A stretch of DNA of 64,000 nt, taken from positions 11,641,423 through 11,705,422 of the forward strand of contig OY755176.1 of the NCBI GenBank assembly GCA_963576735.1, read 5' to 3'. Both the position numbers and the translations under genes were made by a program. This document shows, piece after piece, positions 1-11,100 of the stretch (position 1 is the stretch's first letter; every line of letters begins with the position of its first letter). This stretch comes from Bedellia somnulentella (Eukaryota > Arthropoda > Insecta > Lepidoptera > Bedelliidae). The notes beneath the pieces were generated by a model. That model searched no databases and was not told the DNA's origin. It saw nothing but the letters and a program-made list of their open reading frames with translations.

Positions 1-1294
1 TCTCAATAATCCTATAGAATTAAGAATTCATCATGTGAATAAGATAATTACTATGAAGAAGGAAAGTATTCGGAACCAATTAAAAAAAATATTGTTTAAA
101 AGACAGTAACTTTGATTTTTGATTTAAACTATGTTGAATGCGACTAAGGTAACGTTGTTTTATTTTAACAAAAATATTAATGACCTATTACCCTATTAGA
201 ATGATTTTTAAACTACGTTTTTATTCCCACCGAGTAGCCATGGTTCAGATTTTGTTGGTACTCGGTAAGAAGAAAACATAAAAATCTGGTGATTGTTGCC
301 TATTTATTGATTAGTCTTTGTTAGTAGGTATGTGTAGTATTCTAGTTTATTGTTTGCTAATAATTTATCTATTTATAAACTTATTATTTGAGTTATTTGC
401 CATATATGTTCGGTAACATTATATGTTTGTCGTTATTGAAAGCATGAGAAAAGCCTTACCAAATTACCACAAGCGAGCCAAAATTGTTTTTGTGTCAACA
501 CCGATTGTGCGAAGGAGAGACATATAGGGTGCCACGCGCGTTATCTGTCTATAGGTAGTTGGTCTGAGTTAATAATACTATAGATAAATAGTAGCTGAGC
601 TACCGCTCTTCATAAGTATATTCGTTAAAGATAATTAATGTCGGTAAAATTTTGCAAAAAAATCTTCAAAGAAGCACTAATTTCTATTAAAGGAATAGTA
701 TAGGTTTAATACTTATTGAATGATTATATATTCTTGATTTTCTCATACCAGTAAGATTTATTTTTGTAATAAGAAAGTATGTATGCATGTTATAGCTGGC
801 AATATTAGATATCTGGGGCACGGTAGTGCCCCGCCAAGACGAGCCAAGCGAAGCGCACGGGCACTACCTACCTTTTCTCGAAGCGCTTCGTCGTTTTTTG
901 AACCCTCATAACTTGGGTTTAAATTATGCTAGATCAACAAAATTTTCGAGATATATTGTTAATAGGACTTATTGAACATATGAAGTTTTAATTACATTAC
1001 CTTTAATACTTAAGATTTTACTGATATCTAAAAAACGCTGATTTCGTCACTGACTCACTGATGATCATCAACATTTTTAGGGTATTTCCTAATGTCCTAG
1101 AAAGCTGAAATTTTGTAGGTAAGCTGGTATTAGCACACAAATAGCGAAAAAAAATATATAACTAGTTACTTTCATCCCCCAACCCCTTAAACTAGGGGAT
1201 GGGAGTTTGTATGAGACCTGTAATTTTCAATTTTGACGCTAGAGGTCTAATCTGATCTACAACGTGATGCCCTGCCCTATATATATATATATAG
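1..1294. other. Non-coding, repeat-rich left edge
   Basis: No coding region is supported here. The stretch is AT-rich. Bases near 810-900 hold a GC-richer piece with the imperfect palindromic motif aagcgcttcg. About 1020-1260 resembles the repeat with 'actgactcactgat' and 'aaattttgtaggt' also met near 6400-6650 and 11010-11290, so it is probably an old transposon tail. A short (AT)n run at 1278-1293 forms the target into which the copia element inserted. Confidence 0.6.
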
Positions 1295-1493
1295 TGTTAA
1301 AGTAAACACCAAATACGTTAAAATTGATATATTAATCAATATAAAAATAACATATTCACATTCTTGAAAAACTTCTATAATACACAGGAAAAAAAAATAT
1401 AGAACAAAAAAACAATCTATTTTATATACGTCAATTCTTAATGACAAATCATAAATTCATTAATTGTTAAATACAAAAGAGGTTTGTTTAACA
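1295..1493 (-). repeat. 3' LTR of the copia element
   Basis: This 199-bp direct repeat begins TGTTAAAG and ends TTTAACA, giving short terminal inverted repeats. It is identical to 7271-7470 apart from one A in a poly-A run near 1389. It is the 3' LTR because the polyprotein reads on the - strand. Confidence 0.95.
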
Positions 1494-1502
1494 CTGCCCC
1501 TT
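1494..1502 (-). promoter_or_regulatory. Polypurine tract of the copia element
   Basis: On the - strand the sequence AAGGGGCAG directly precedes the 3' LTR. This is the position and composition of the plus-strand priming polypurine tract of LTR retrotransposons. Confidence 0.8.
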
Positions 1503-1575
1503 AATTGAACAATTAACAATAACCAAAATTGTACAATTATAATAACTGAAGCATAAACAGAAAACATAACAAAAA

Positions 1576-4500
1576 TCATAAATTTAAGCACTTAACAAAA
1601 TATTCATGTTTCACTTTACTTAACGCTTTTGTCATTAAATCTGCTTCTAAATCTTTAGATGGTTTATAACACAAATCAATAATATTATTCTTAACACATT
1701 CTTGTATAAAATGATGTTGTACGTCAATATGTTTTGTACGTCTGAAACATTCCGTATCAACAATTTTTAATGTACTACGGTTATCGTTGAATACAGTAAT
1801 TGGTTTGTGATTCCTGTAATTTAATTCATATAAAAAGTTGTTGATAAATTTTGCTTCTTTCTCTGAATTACCAAGAGCATAATATTCAGCCTCAGTACTA
1901 GAACAAGCAACAAGTTTTTGTTTTTGACTGTACCAATTAACTACACAATGACCAAATTTCGAAATAAATCTAGAGTATGATTTCCTATCATTAGTATCCC
2001 CTGCCCAATCTGCGTCGGATAAAATTTCAATTTTACTACTTCCTCTCCTAAATTTTAGTCCGTAGTTGATTGTGCCAGACAAATATCTTAAAACACGTTT
2101 TGCAGCAAGCCAGTGAGATTCATCATAACATGTGTTATATTGACTTAATTTGCTACAACAGAAAGCTATATCTGGACGGGTGCATACAGCAAGATACATT
2201 AGACTACCAATAAGTTCTTGGTATGGAAATTTATTATCAACATTTTGTGCTTTAGGCAAGTTAAAATTGACTTCCATTGGTGTAGAAATCGGGTTACAAT
2301 TTTCCATTCCGAATCTAATCAAGACATTTTTAATATATTCCGATTGAGTTAAAGTTAAAATACCGTTCTCCCTATCTCGGGCCACTTTCATACCTAGAGC
2401 TTGTTTGACAGGTCCCAGCAACTTAATATCGAAATGAGACTTAAGTAATTTGTAAAGTTTTTCTTTTTGCTGCCTATCAGAACTAAAAACAAAAAAATCA
2501 TCAACATAAAGTGCAATAATAACTGCATCTTTAATATATACACATTTTTCGCTCTTTAATTGTATAAAGCCATCTGTAATCAATACTTCGTTAACTTTTT
2601 CATTCCAAGCACGACTTGCTTGCTTAAGACCATATAAGCTTTTTCTTAGCAAACAAACTTTATGCTGTCCTTCAACAACAAAACCATCAGGTTGTTCCAT
2701 ATATATAGTTTCTGATAAATTTCCATGCAGAAAAGCAGTATTTACATCAATATGTTCAATATCCATATCATACTCAACACTAATAGCAAACAATAAACGT
2801 AATGTGCAGTGACGAACTACAGGTGAAAAAGTTTCTTGGTAAACAATACCATAAATTTGATTAAAACCTTTTGTAACTAAACGAGCTTTATATTTTTCAA
2901 ATTTCCCGCTGGGATCTACTTTCTCTTTGAATACCCATTTACTCTTAATAATATTTCCATCTTTAGGTCTATCTACAATATCCCATACTTTATGTAACAT
3001 AAGAGAATTATATTCTTCTTGCATAGCCTTCAACCAAAAAATAGCCTTATCACTATTAATAGCTTGCTTAAAACTTTTCGGTTCATTCATATTAAAGAAA
3101 GATAAATCTGAAAAATAGTTCATTTCATAATCTCTGAACCTAATAGGTAGTTTATGTTCACGTACAGGCCTAATATTTTCTATATTTACATTTGCATCAT
3201 CAGGTAAATTAATATCGATAGGTTCATTTTCTATTATTGAATTGTTAGGTAAAGAATTCATTTCAACTTGCTCATCATGTAAAACTACTTCTTGTACAGT
3301 AGATTCATTATTAGATAAATCAACATCAAAAGAGTTTGTACTAAAATCTTCTTTATTATTTACATCATTATTTATTATCATCACATCTATATTATTGGAT
3401 GAATTTGGAACTTTAGAAGAATCATTTTTATAACTAATACCTAAAGTGTTCTCAATAAATTCAACAGATCGAGCTTTAGTTAATTTAGTTCCATCATCTG
3501 GATCACCTAGTCTATAACCCTTAGTGTAATCACAGTAGCCTAACATAATAAATGGTTTTGACTTCGGATCAAGTTTAGTGCGTTGATGGTTAGGAGTAAG
3601 TGCATAAGCAGTACAACCAAATACTCTAAGGTGGCTCAAATTAACTTTACGACCTTTCCATAACTCTTCAGGAGTAATTCCAGACAAAGCATTAGTTGGA
3701 CTACGATTTTTAAGATAACATGCCGTATTTATTGCTTCTGCCCAATATTTTTTATCTAAATTTGCATCCTGCAACATTGACCTAGCTTTTTCAAGTATAG
3801 TTCTATTGAGTCGCTCAGCAACACCATTTTGTTGTGGAGTATAAGGAACCGTTGTTTCGTGAATTATACCACATTTTAATAAATAATTTCTAAAACTTTT
3901 GTTGCAATATTCGGTGCCATTGTCACTTCTAAATCTTTTAATATTTAAATTTAATTGGTTCTCCACCATAGTTTTAAATTCAATAAATGTATTCAATACT
4001 GATATTTTATCTTTAGATTTAAGGAAATAAATAAATGATTTACGAGTATAGTCATCGGTAAACGTTATAAAATAACGATGTCCGCTCCAACTATTAACTG
4101 ACATTGGACCACATATATCAGAATGTATTAAATCTAGTTTAGTCTGACTTCTATGTGCCTGACCACGCGGAAAACACATACTTTTTTGTCTTCCTTCAAT
4201 ACAAGGAACACAAGGTTGTAAATTACCATTTGTAAAATTAACACCGTTTGCTATGTTACGAAGAACTAACATACCTCTATAACTTAAATGTCCAAGACGT
4301 CTATGCCATAACTCTACAGAATCTGAATTGGTCATTAAAGCTTTACCGTCCGGGCTAGTACTATGTTCTTGGTAGTTGACAGATGATTCTAAAGAAACCG
4401 GTTTTTGATCAAGTTTGTAAAGACCGTTCACGTTGCTAGCTGTTAAATCACAGGAACCAGTGATAGTTACATTATCCTTCCTGTAAATAAAACATTTATT

Positions 4501-5562
4501 AATATCAAATATTAGTACATATCCCTTTTCCGTAATTTTATCAACAGATAAAAGGTTTGCAGCTGCATTTGGAACATATAAAGCATTCCTTATAGTTATT
4601 TGTTTGTCATCAAACATAGTAACATTAATATCACCTGAACCTTGACTATAAATCTTTTGATTATTAGCTGTAGTAATCTCTGAAATAGTATTCGGAGAAT
4701 AATTGGTTATCCAATCTTTATTATTAGTCATATGATTAGTTGAACCAGAGTCTAAAATCCAGCTACAGTCAGTGACATTACTTACGTACGACTTTTCATT
4801 TAAGTATAAAGAAAAATTTGCGGAACTTCCCTTTTTAGATGAATGGTCTGAAGAATTATTCATAAATTTCTTCTTTCCCTTTTTAAACTTAGGACATTTT
4901 GGCTTAATATGGCCCTTTTGGTGACAATTGTGACATACAGGAACAAAAGAATCTTTTGTCATCAATACTTTATCAGTGTGATTAGATGTTAACATATCTC
5001 TTTTAAATTCTCCTTGAATTAATTGACTTTTCACAAAATCTGAAGTCAACTTCGTGTGAGTAGCTTCCATCGCCATAATCATAGCATCAAAATCGGATGG
5101 TAGACCTATAAGCATTAATTCTGCTAGCTCCTCGTCGTCAATATTGATACCAATATCTGCCAATTCTTGAGTAGTTGATATGATATTGCCAAGATATAAA
5201 TCCATATTATTGAAGTCCACATATTTAATATTAGCTAATTTTCGTTTTAGATTTAAGCGTCGACTTATGCCTGAATTCTCATAAGCCGCTTTTAACTTTA
5301 TCCAGGCTTCATGAGCAGTTGTTGCATTTCTTATATGTGGATAACATATCGATTCCACATTCAAGCAAATTTTTGCGTATGCTCTTTGGTCTAATGATGG
5401 ATTAGAGGACGATGCAACTTCACCATTTGTAATATTCCAAAGACCATTTTCTATGAGCAGTAATTTCATTTGGAATTTCCATGTGCTATAGTTATTAATT
5501 CCATTTAATTTTATGATGTTCATATTGGAGTTGTAGAGTAAGATCCCAGAGCGATAAGACAT
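1576..5562 (-). CDS. Copia Gag-Pol polyprotein (open frame, start codon from inserted element)
   Basis: The frame has 1328 codons without a stop. Domains in order: copia-type Gag (about residues 18-200); CCHC zinc knuckle (C210, C213, H218, C223); aspartic protease with DSGS at 271-274; pre-integrase HHCC zinc site (H420, H425, C451, C454); integrase with D482, D547 and E583; reverse transcriptase with YVDD at 1019-1022; RNase H with SDADW near 1182 and STEAEYYAL near 1222. This order, protease-integrase-RT-RNase H, defines Ty1/copia. About the first eight residues come from the arm of the nested foldback element, because the ATG at 5562 lies inside that arm. The element's own start is probably the ATG at 7222, now separated. 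Whether this shortened Gag still assembles cannot be told from sequence. Confidence 0.95.
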   Translation of the reverse strand: MSYRSGILLYNSNMNIIKLNGINNYSTWKFQMKLLLIENGLWNITNGEVASSSNPSLDQRAYAKICLNVESICYPHIRNATTAHEAWIKLKAAYENSGISRRLNLKRKLANIKYVDFNNMDLYLGNIISTTQELADIGINIDDEELAELMLIGLPSDFDAMIMAMEATHTKLTSDFVKSQLIQGEFKRDMLTSNHTDKVLMTKDSFVPVCHNCHQKGHIKPKCPKFKKGKKKFMNNSSDHSSKKGSSANFSLYLNEKSYVSNVTDCSWILDSGSTNHMTNNKDWITNYSPNTISEITTANNQKIYSQGSGDINVTMFDDKQITIRNALYVPNAAANLLSVDKITEKGYVLIFDINKCFIYRKDNVTITGSCDLTASNVNGLYKLDQKPVSLESSVNYQEHSTSPDGKALMTNSDSVELWHRRLGHLSYRGMLVLRNIANGVNFTNGNLQPCVPCIEGRQKSMCFPRGQAHRSQTKLDLIHSDICGPMSVNSWSGHRYFITFTDDYTRKSFIYFLKSKDKISVLNTFIEFKTMVENQLNLNIKRFRSDNGTEYCNKSFRNYLLKCGIIHETTVPYTPQQNGVAERLNRTILEKARSMLQDANLDKKYWAEAINTACYLKNRSPTNALSGITPEELWKGRKVNLSHLRVFGCTAYALTPNHQRTKLDPKSKPFIMLGYCDYTKGYRLGDPDDGTKLTKARSVEFIENTLGISYKNDSSKVPNSSNNIDVMIINNDVNNKEDFSTNSFDVDLSNNESTVQEVVLHDEQVEMNSLPNNSIIENEPIDINLPDDANVNIENIRPVREHKLPIRFRDYEMNYFSDLSFFNMNEPKSFKQAINSDKAIFWLKAMQEEYNSLMLHKVWDIVDRPKDGNIIKSKWVFKEKVDPSGKFEKYKARLVTKGFNQIYGIVYQETFSPVVRHCTLRLLFAISVEYDMDIEHIDVNTAFLHGNLSETIYMEQPDGFVVEGQHKVCLLRKSLYGLKQASRAWNEKVNEVLITDGFIQLKSEKCVYIKDAVIIALYVDDFFVFSSDRQQKEKLYKLLKSHFDIKLLGPVKQALGMKVARDRENGILTLTQSEYIKNVLIRFGMENCNPISTPMEVNFNLPKAQNVDNKFPYQELIGSLMYLAVCTRPDIAFCCSKLSQYNTCYDESHWLAAKRVLRYLSGTINYGLKFRRGSSKIEILSDADWAGDTNDRKSYSRFISKFGHCVVNWYSQKQKLVACSSTEAEYYALGNSEKEAKFINNFLYELNYRNHKPITVFNDNRSTLKIVDTECFRRTKHIDVQHHFIQECVKNNIIDLCYKPSKDLEADLMTKALSKVKHEYFVKCLNL

Positions 5563-7153
5563 AACTTATTTTCTAAAAGATGAAACTTTAAGTTCTCAGT
5601 AGTGTCTCATGTACTCTGTATACCTGCGTGTTTGTGAAGTTTGCACAGTGACACCTGGGCAGGTACCAGGTGCGAAAGGTGACTAAAAATAAGAGTAACT
5701 TTACTTAAATTTAGATGGCTGATTTTTAGATATATTTTAAAGAATATCATTCTCAAATAGTATCGCAAGTATCAGACACTTTTCTTGGGCCAAAACTTTT
5801 GTCAGACGCTTTAAAGCTCCACCAAAAATAAATGAACTTTACTTATTTTCTAATGTCTGATTTTTTTATATGTTATCAAGATAACTATTACAAAATTATA
5901 TTTAGTCAGTCAGACAAATTGGAATGACCAAAAATCCACAAAACACAAAAATTATTCGGCCGTGAGTACGAACGCGAGAGCACTATGCGCATGTTTATCA
6001 GAGCGAAGAATTTAAATATTCGAAAAAGTACTTACTGCTTTCGATAAAATATTTGCCGTTTAGTGTCGGCTTAGAATATTACTACCCCATTTCTACCCGT
6101 GGGTGATCGTAAAAGGCGACTAAGGGTATAGGGGCATTTTTAAGTGATTTTTGGGCGATGTGGTTGGAGACCCGTCACCAATAATATTTATTATTACCAT
6201 CTTTTCCCCAATCAACTTCCGAAAGTGGCTGAGAAAATTCTCATTCCCAAGCTCTGGGTACCCCATTAAGGGATTTATAGCCGTGAGTATATGTATGTAT
6301 GTATGTTAAGCGCCTGACGTACGGGTGACGGCAATTGTTCTCGCGATGGTATTTTTGCGTAATATTTGTTCAGGCGTTAAGTCTGAATAAGTACTCTTAT
6401 GTTTTCTTTCAGATCTTCCATAAACCTTGTTCTGATAGTTTTTTCTTTATGTAGGCGTTAAAATCTACCTCTGTACCAAATTTCAGCTCTGTAGGTCTAT
6501 GGGAAGTACTAGTTCTATTTTGATGATCAGTGAGTCAGTCAGTGTCGAAAATGCGAAACTTTGCATTAGCTTAACTTGGGAATTCATAAATCTACCGACT
6601 TGAAATTATCAGATCTATATTATACATTGCGCGCACATACACAGAATGTGAGTTAAAGAAGGAGAACCGGGTTACTATGGACGTCTCACTCGCTCTGAAA
6701 CGCATGCATAATGCTCTCGTGTCCGTACTCACGGCCGAATAATTTTTGTGTTTAGTGGATTTTTGGTCGTTCCAATTTGTCTGACTGACTAAATATAATT
6801 TTGTAATAGTTATCTTGATAACATATAAAAAAATCAGACATTAGAAAATAAGTAAAGTTCATTTATTTTTGGTGGAGCTTTAAAGCGTCTGACAAAAGTT
6901 TTGGCCCAAGAGAAGTGTCTGATACTTGCGATACTATTTGAGAATGATATTCTTTAAAATATATCTAAAAATCAGCCATCTAAATTTAAGTAAAGTTACT
7001 CTTATTTTTAGTCACCTTTCGCACCTGGTACCTGCCCAGGTGTCACTGTGCAAACTTCACAAACACGCAGGTATACAGAGTACATGAGACACTACTGAGA
7101 ACTTAAAGTTTCATCTTTTAGAAAATAAGTTATGTCTTATCGCTCTGGGATCT
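5541..7153. mobile_element. Foldback DNA element nested in copia gag
   Basis: Two arms, 5541-6006 and 6690-7153, are near-perfect inverted copies of each other (about 465 bp each) around a 683-bp centre. The ends read AGATCCCAGAGCG and its complement. Flanking dinucleotides are TA on the left and TG on the right, consistent with a TA target that has since changed by one base. No transposase is present. The centre contains a repA copy (6063-6307) and a second repeat (about 6400-6650) that matches 11010-11290 in reverse. A larger element at 17676-20615 has the same AGATCCC end and TA flanks, so both may be mobilised by the same Tc1/mariner-like transposase; that assignment is inference. Confidence 0.85.
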
Positions 7154-7222
7154 TGGACTATTGGTACTTATTATATAGTTACCAGATTCATGTGAAGATG
7201 ATGATGTACTTGGGTTTTCCAT
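7130..7222 (-). pseudogene. Severed N-terminus of copia gag
   Basis: An ATG at 7222 in the leader of the copia element opens a 30-codon frame rich in Ser, Thr and Asn that runs into the foldback arm and stops at 7130-7132. Its position just inside the primer site, and the resumption of Gag sequence on the other side of the insertion at about 5540, show that this is the original start of gag cut off by the insertion. Confidence 0.75.
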
Positions 7223-7258
7223 TTTTTATATAATTTAAAAAATGTTTATTAACTAATT

Positions 7259-7270
7259 GCCCATAACCAA
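7259..7270 (-). promoter_or_regulatory. Copia primer binding site (initiator-tRNA-Met half type)
   Basis: On the - strand TTGGTTATGGGC follows the 5' LTR directly. It is complementary to the anticodon arm of initiator methionine tRNA (contains GGTTATGGGC opposite GCCCATAACC). Copia-group elements are known to prime from an internal half-tRNA of this kind. Confidence 0.8.
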
Positions 7271-7470
7271 TGTTAAAGTAAACACCAAATACGTTAAAAT
7301 TGATATATTAATCAATATAAAAATAACATATTCACATTCTTGAAAAACTTCTATAATACACAGGAAAAAAAAAATATAGAACAAAAAAACAATCTATTTT
7401 ATATACGTCAATTCTTAATGACAAATCATAAATTCATTAATTGTTAAATACAAAAGAGGTTTGTTTAACA
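7271..7470 (-). repeat. 5' LTR of the copia element
   Basis: This 200-bp repeat matches 1295-1493 except for one extra A. It lies upstream of gag on the - strand and is followed on the outside by the TATAG duplication at 7471-7475. Confidence 0.95.
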
Positions 7471-7528
7471 TATAGGTACTCCTTGTTAAAAAAAATAATG
7501 TTTCAAACAAATTACAAAAAGAAATGAA

Positions 7529-7968
7529 ATCCCACCAAAAATATTTTCATGTAAAATGTTGCCAAGAAGAGCCCATATGACTCGCACTGTCAAAAAGTTA
7601 TCAGATCTCATGTAGAGCCAAGCTTCTAACACTACACGCCCTAACTCTACAAGGCCTAACTTCAATAACTCTACACCTTAGTCAACATATGTGGCTTGGC
7701 CGTTCGTTACTACAAGGACTATTGTATAACACAAAAATAATGAACAGTGAATTAATTTTTCACCTTACGCCGATGTGAATGTAGCGAAATGGCCAAGCCA
7801 CATATTTTGACTAATGTGTAGAGTTTGTCAAGTTAGGCCTTGTAGAGTTAGGGTAGGGCGTGTAGTGTTAGAAGCTTAGCTCTACATGGGATCTGATAAC
7901 TTTTTGACAGTGCGAGTCATATGGGCTCGTCTTGGCAACGCTTTACATGAAAATGTTTTTGGTGGAAT
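7529..7968. mobile_element. MITE/foldback element with ATCCCACCAAAAA ends
   Basis: Arms 7529-7702 and 7787-7968 are inverted copies with a short loop of about 85 bp, so the whole 440 bp could fold as a hairpin. The end sequence ATCCCACCAAAAA recurs at 11671-12137. It lies about 210 bp upstream of the CLCC1-like start codon and may therefore be part of that promoter region. No coding capacity. Confidence 0.8.
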
Positions 7969-8178
7969 ATATTTTTTCTACTTGCCACTTTTTATTTCTG
8001 CGTCTTAGCAGCCTGGCTGGCTTTGTTTTGTTTTGTTTGTTATTGTTTTGTTTTGATAGTGTAAGTAGGGTTAAGTTGGCTGTTCGTTAGAATTTTGTAC
8101 TACACAACATAACATAAGCATTTGTATGTTTGTTACCTCTTATTACTCCTTATAACGAAGAATTATCAAAAAAAAAAC

Positions 8179-11100
8179 ATGTGGGGCAGAGTTATCTTTA
8201 TTTGTGTTTTTGTATTAACACTTTGCAAAAGTCAGCATGGACCTGAGCCGTGGGACAACAAAGAATTATCGCCAAATTTACCTACTACTGCTAAAGACAA
8301 GTTACCGCCGGATTTAAAAAGAACTCGAGATGCAAATCAAGGTGTTCAAATGCGAGAATGGTTCTATAAAAGATTACTTACTGTGATGTTAAAAAGTGGC
8401 AAGGTTACAGTAAGTACCGATGAACTAACTATGATATCATTGTCCAAATATAAATTATGGATTTAAGTCATCTAAGTAAATAGTTTTTTGTCCTAACATG
8501 CAAGTACCTCTTACAACAATTTTTTTATGTATGATAGATATAAGATAACAGATATTTTTTTGTCACCAAACACAAAATAACATCTAAAAATACAAATGAT
8601 ATACAGATGGCAACCAAAAAGCAAAGTACTTCAACTAGATTTCCAACATTATCTGCAAGACACTGCTGGGGAGCTTGTTTTCTGGTACCGCCTATTACAT
8701 ACTAAGTCTAACATATATCAGTTTGAATATAAATAACATTTCAGTGAGCAATCATTAATGAGCAACCAATTTAAATCAATACTAATTAATACATATACAC
8801 TATACTCACAGCTACAGCTATAAATCCCTAGAATGATTAGTCAATTTTGGAAGTTGAGTTGGGAAAATATTGTAAAAAATTGGTGACGGGTGCCCAACTC
8901 TTAGTCACCTTTACAAACACCCACGGGTAGAAATGGAGGAGTTCTATTCTTAACGGACACTACACAGCAAATTTATATTAACAATATAGTTAAATAAAAT
9001 AAAATAAGTGTAGAGAAAGTGACTGTTTAATGGCAATATGTTCAAAAGCACATACCCATTTCTTCCCATAGGTGTCATACTACCATATGAAGGATACTGA
9101 AGCTATTATAAGTGATTATTATGTTTTATTATTTGTTTTTAAAGGTCAATGAAGGCAACAAAAATGTAGATATAATCCTACAAATGAACTTTGCTCCAGA
9201 TAAGTGGAAGCTTATAAATGATCTATTGGAATCTGAAGGATCTATATCTGAAGACATGTTTCGACTTTCAATAGGTTATATCCAAGATGCAATCATCAAG
9301 CCAACACTGAAAGAAAAAATTGTAGTAGCCTGGTCAGAATATATACAAAACAATCTCACACAATACAAGGTAAGCTAATTATATACTAGCCATAGCCTAT
9401 GTTTGGTAGATCCCTTTTGAATTATAAAATTTACCTTTATAATATTTTATGTTAACAAGTAATTTTAATATACACTATTTTATAAGTAATTTTAATATAA
9501 TATTAATTATGGTCACTGCCATACAAAGGTTTAATGTGATGTCACTTATTGGAGACATACTTTAAATTTTTCATGATCATTATTAATTTTTATACTGTTA
9601 TTTTGATTAAACTTGATTCATACACTTTAAATGCTTGTAAAGCAACTGATTCACAGAATAAGTCTTAAGAAACATATTATTTGTAGCAGTCATTATAAAT
9701 AAATTCAGTTTTTGTTATAAATATAACATAACATAAACGTTCACGCCGTTTTTCCCCGAAGGGGTTGGCAGAGGTACCAATACTTCTGAACTCACATGGC
9801 AGTGCCATCTAGTGTCCAGAGAAGGTACCCACGTTTTGCTTAGACAGTGTACTCACGTCTGCCCCCCTTATAAATATAGTCATACATATTTTGCCATTTT
9901 TTATTCCAGATGGAAATAACTTGGTTCTTTGCGGTTCTCGCCGTAATACTAGCCTTCACATACCTTCAGGAACGAATACAACTGAGACATCTATACTTAC
10001 TACTATTTATCATCCTTTATCTATATGAAGTTTTCATCTCCTACAAGGTATGTTTAATCTTGGTTATTTGATATAGATATTATTATTAGACGGGCAGTAA
10101 ACATCTCGTGGACCTAGTGGTCATCCAAATCTCACAGCTTAATTCCTCCTACCTCTTCTGGGAGCAAAATGATTGATCCTATTGTTTTGTTGCAAATGTC
10201 GGTTACTCCTGTGCATTCCTGGAGCATGTGAGCAAGCGTTTCTTGTGGCTGTTGGTGATGCCTAAAGTGTATAAGTGTTGGTTTAGTGTGGTATGTCCTG
10301 TACGTACTTCAGTCACTGTCCGTAGATCTTTTATGCTTAGTCGCAGTGCGCGCCCGGTCAGCTTCTTGTCAAGGGTTGGAATGGTTTCTTTCGACTGTCT
10401 GCAGCTGGGCTCTTCCTGCCAGTGTAACTTGGAGAGGGATTTAATGTGTTCTCTTAGCCACGCGCGCATCTGAACAAAAGGCAGGGGTATGATTGGTTCA
10501 GGACCATGAAGGTCCCTTGCCGAGTCCGCCCTAGCCAATTCGTCAGCGGCGTCTTTACCCAAAGAGCCGCTGTGGCCCTTTATCCAATTTACTTACTTAG
10601 TTACTTACTTATACTCACGCCCATTGTTCCCATTGGGGTAGGCAGAGACTATAGATCGCCACTTTGTACGATCCAGGCAAATCTCTCTTGCTTCTGTTAC
10701 ATTCATCATTCTTCTCATACATGCTCTTTTAATCTTCATACTTCGGACGCCTGCCTTTTTGAGCACACACTCTACTTTGTTTAGGTGTGTCCTCCGTGGT
10801 CGTCCTCTACTCACATAACCTTCCACATTGGCTCTATAGATGTCTTTCACAAATTTACTGTCATGTATCTTCTCTATGTGCCCAAACCTAACCCCCTTGC
10901 TCTATCTTGCACATTACGTCATCTTTCACTCCTAAACGAACGTTAACTCCTAAATGAACATGAATTACACTATTTTTCGCTCTGTCACAAAACCTTACAA
11001 TACATATCTGGGGGCACGGCAGTTTCGCCGCATTTTCAGGGCCCCATTCGAGAACCTCTGGATAGGATTAAAACGCTGAAACTTTTGTCACCTAGAAATT

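Larger units (their letters stand above)
6063..7307 (+). repeat. repA copy (6063-6307) plus second interspersed repeat in the foldback centre
   Basis: repA is a repeat of about 240 bp recurring many times in this window. Its hallmarks are a 'ctaccccatttct' head, 'ggcgactaa', 'gggcgatg', 'gagacccatcacc', 'aagtggctgag', and a 'gccgtgagtatatg' end followed by (ATGT)n. Here it occupies 6063-6307 on the + strand. The ATGT tail suggests a SINE or LINE 3' end. The 6400-6650 part is a different family. The rest of the span, from about 6690, belongs to the right foldback arm. Confidence 0.55.
1295..7470 (-). mobile_element. Complete Ty1/copia LTR retrotransposon carrying a nested foldback element
   Basis: Two long terminal repeats (1295-1493 and 7271-7470) start TGTTAA and end TTAACA. 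They bracket a gag-pol frame read on the - strand and are flanked by the 5-bp duplication TATAG (1290-1294 and 7471-7475). The LTRs differ only in one A-run (9 versus 10 A), which indicates recent transposition. The primer site lies next to the right LTR and the polypurine tract next to the left LTR, as expected for a - strand element. The internal region is lengthened by a 1613-bp foldback insertion at 5541-7153. Copia elements replicate through an RNA copied in cytoplasmic particles and integrate with a DDE integrase. With an intact polyprotein and near-identical LTRs this copy may still be mobile, subject to the effect of the insertion in gag. Confidence 0.95.

Noticed and set aside
8122..8178. 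Earlier start for the CLCC1-like protein
   Set aside because: The extension starts at TTG, not ATG. The ATG at 8179 directly begins a signal peptide.
10228..10784. + strand frames opposite the LINE fragments
   Set aside because: They are antisense shadows of the RNase H and C-terminal LINE coding sequence.
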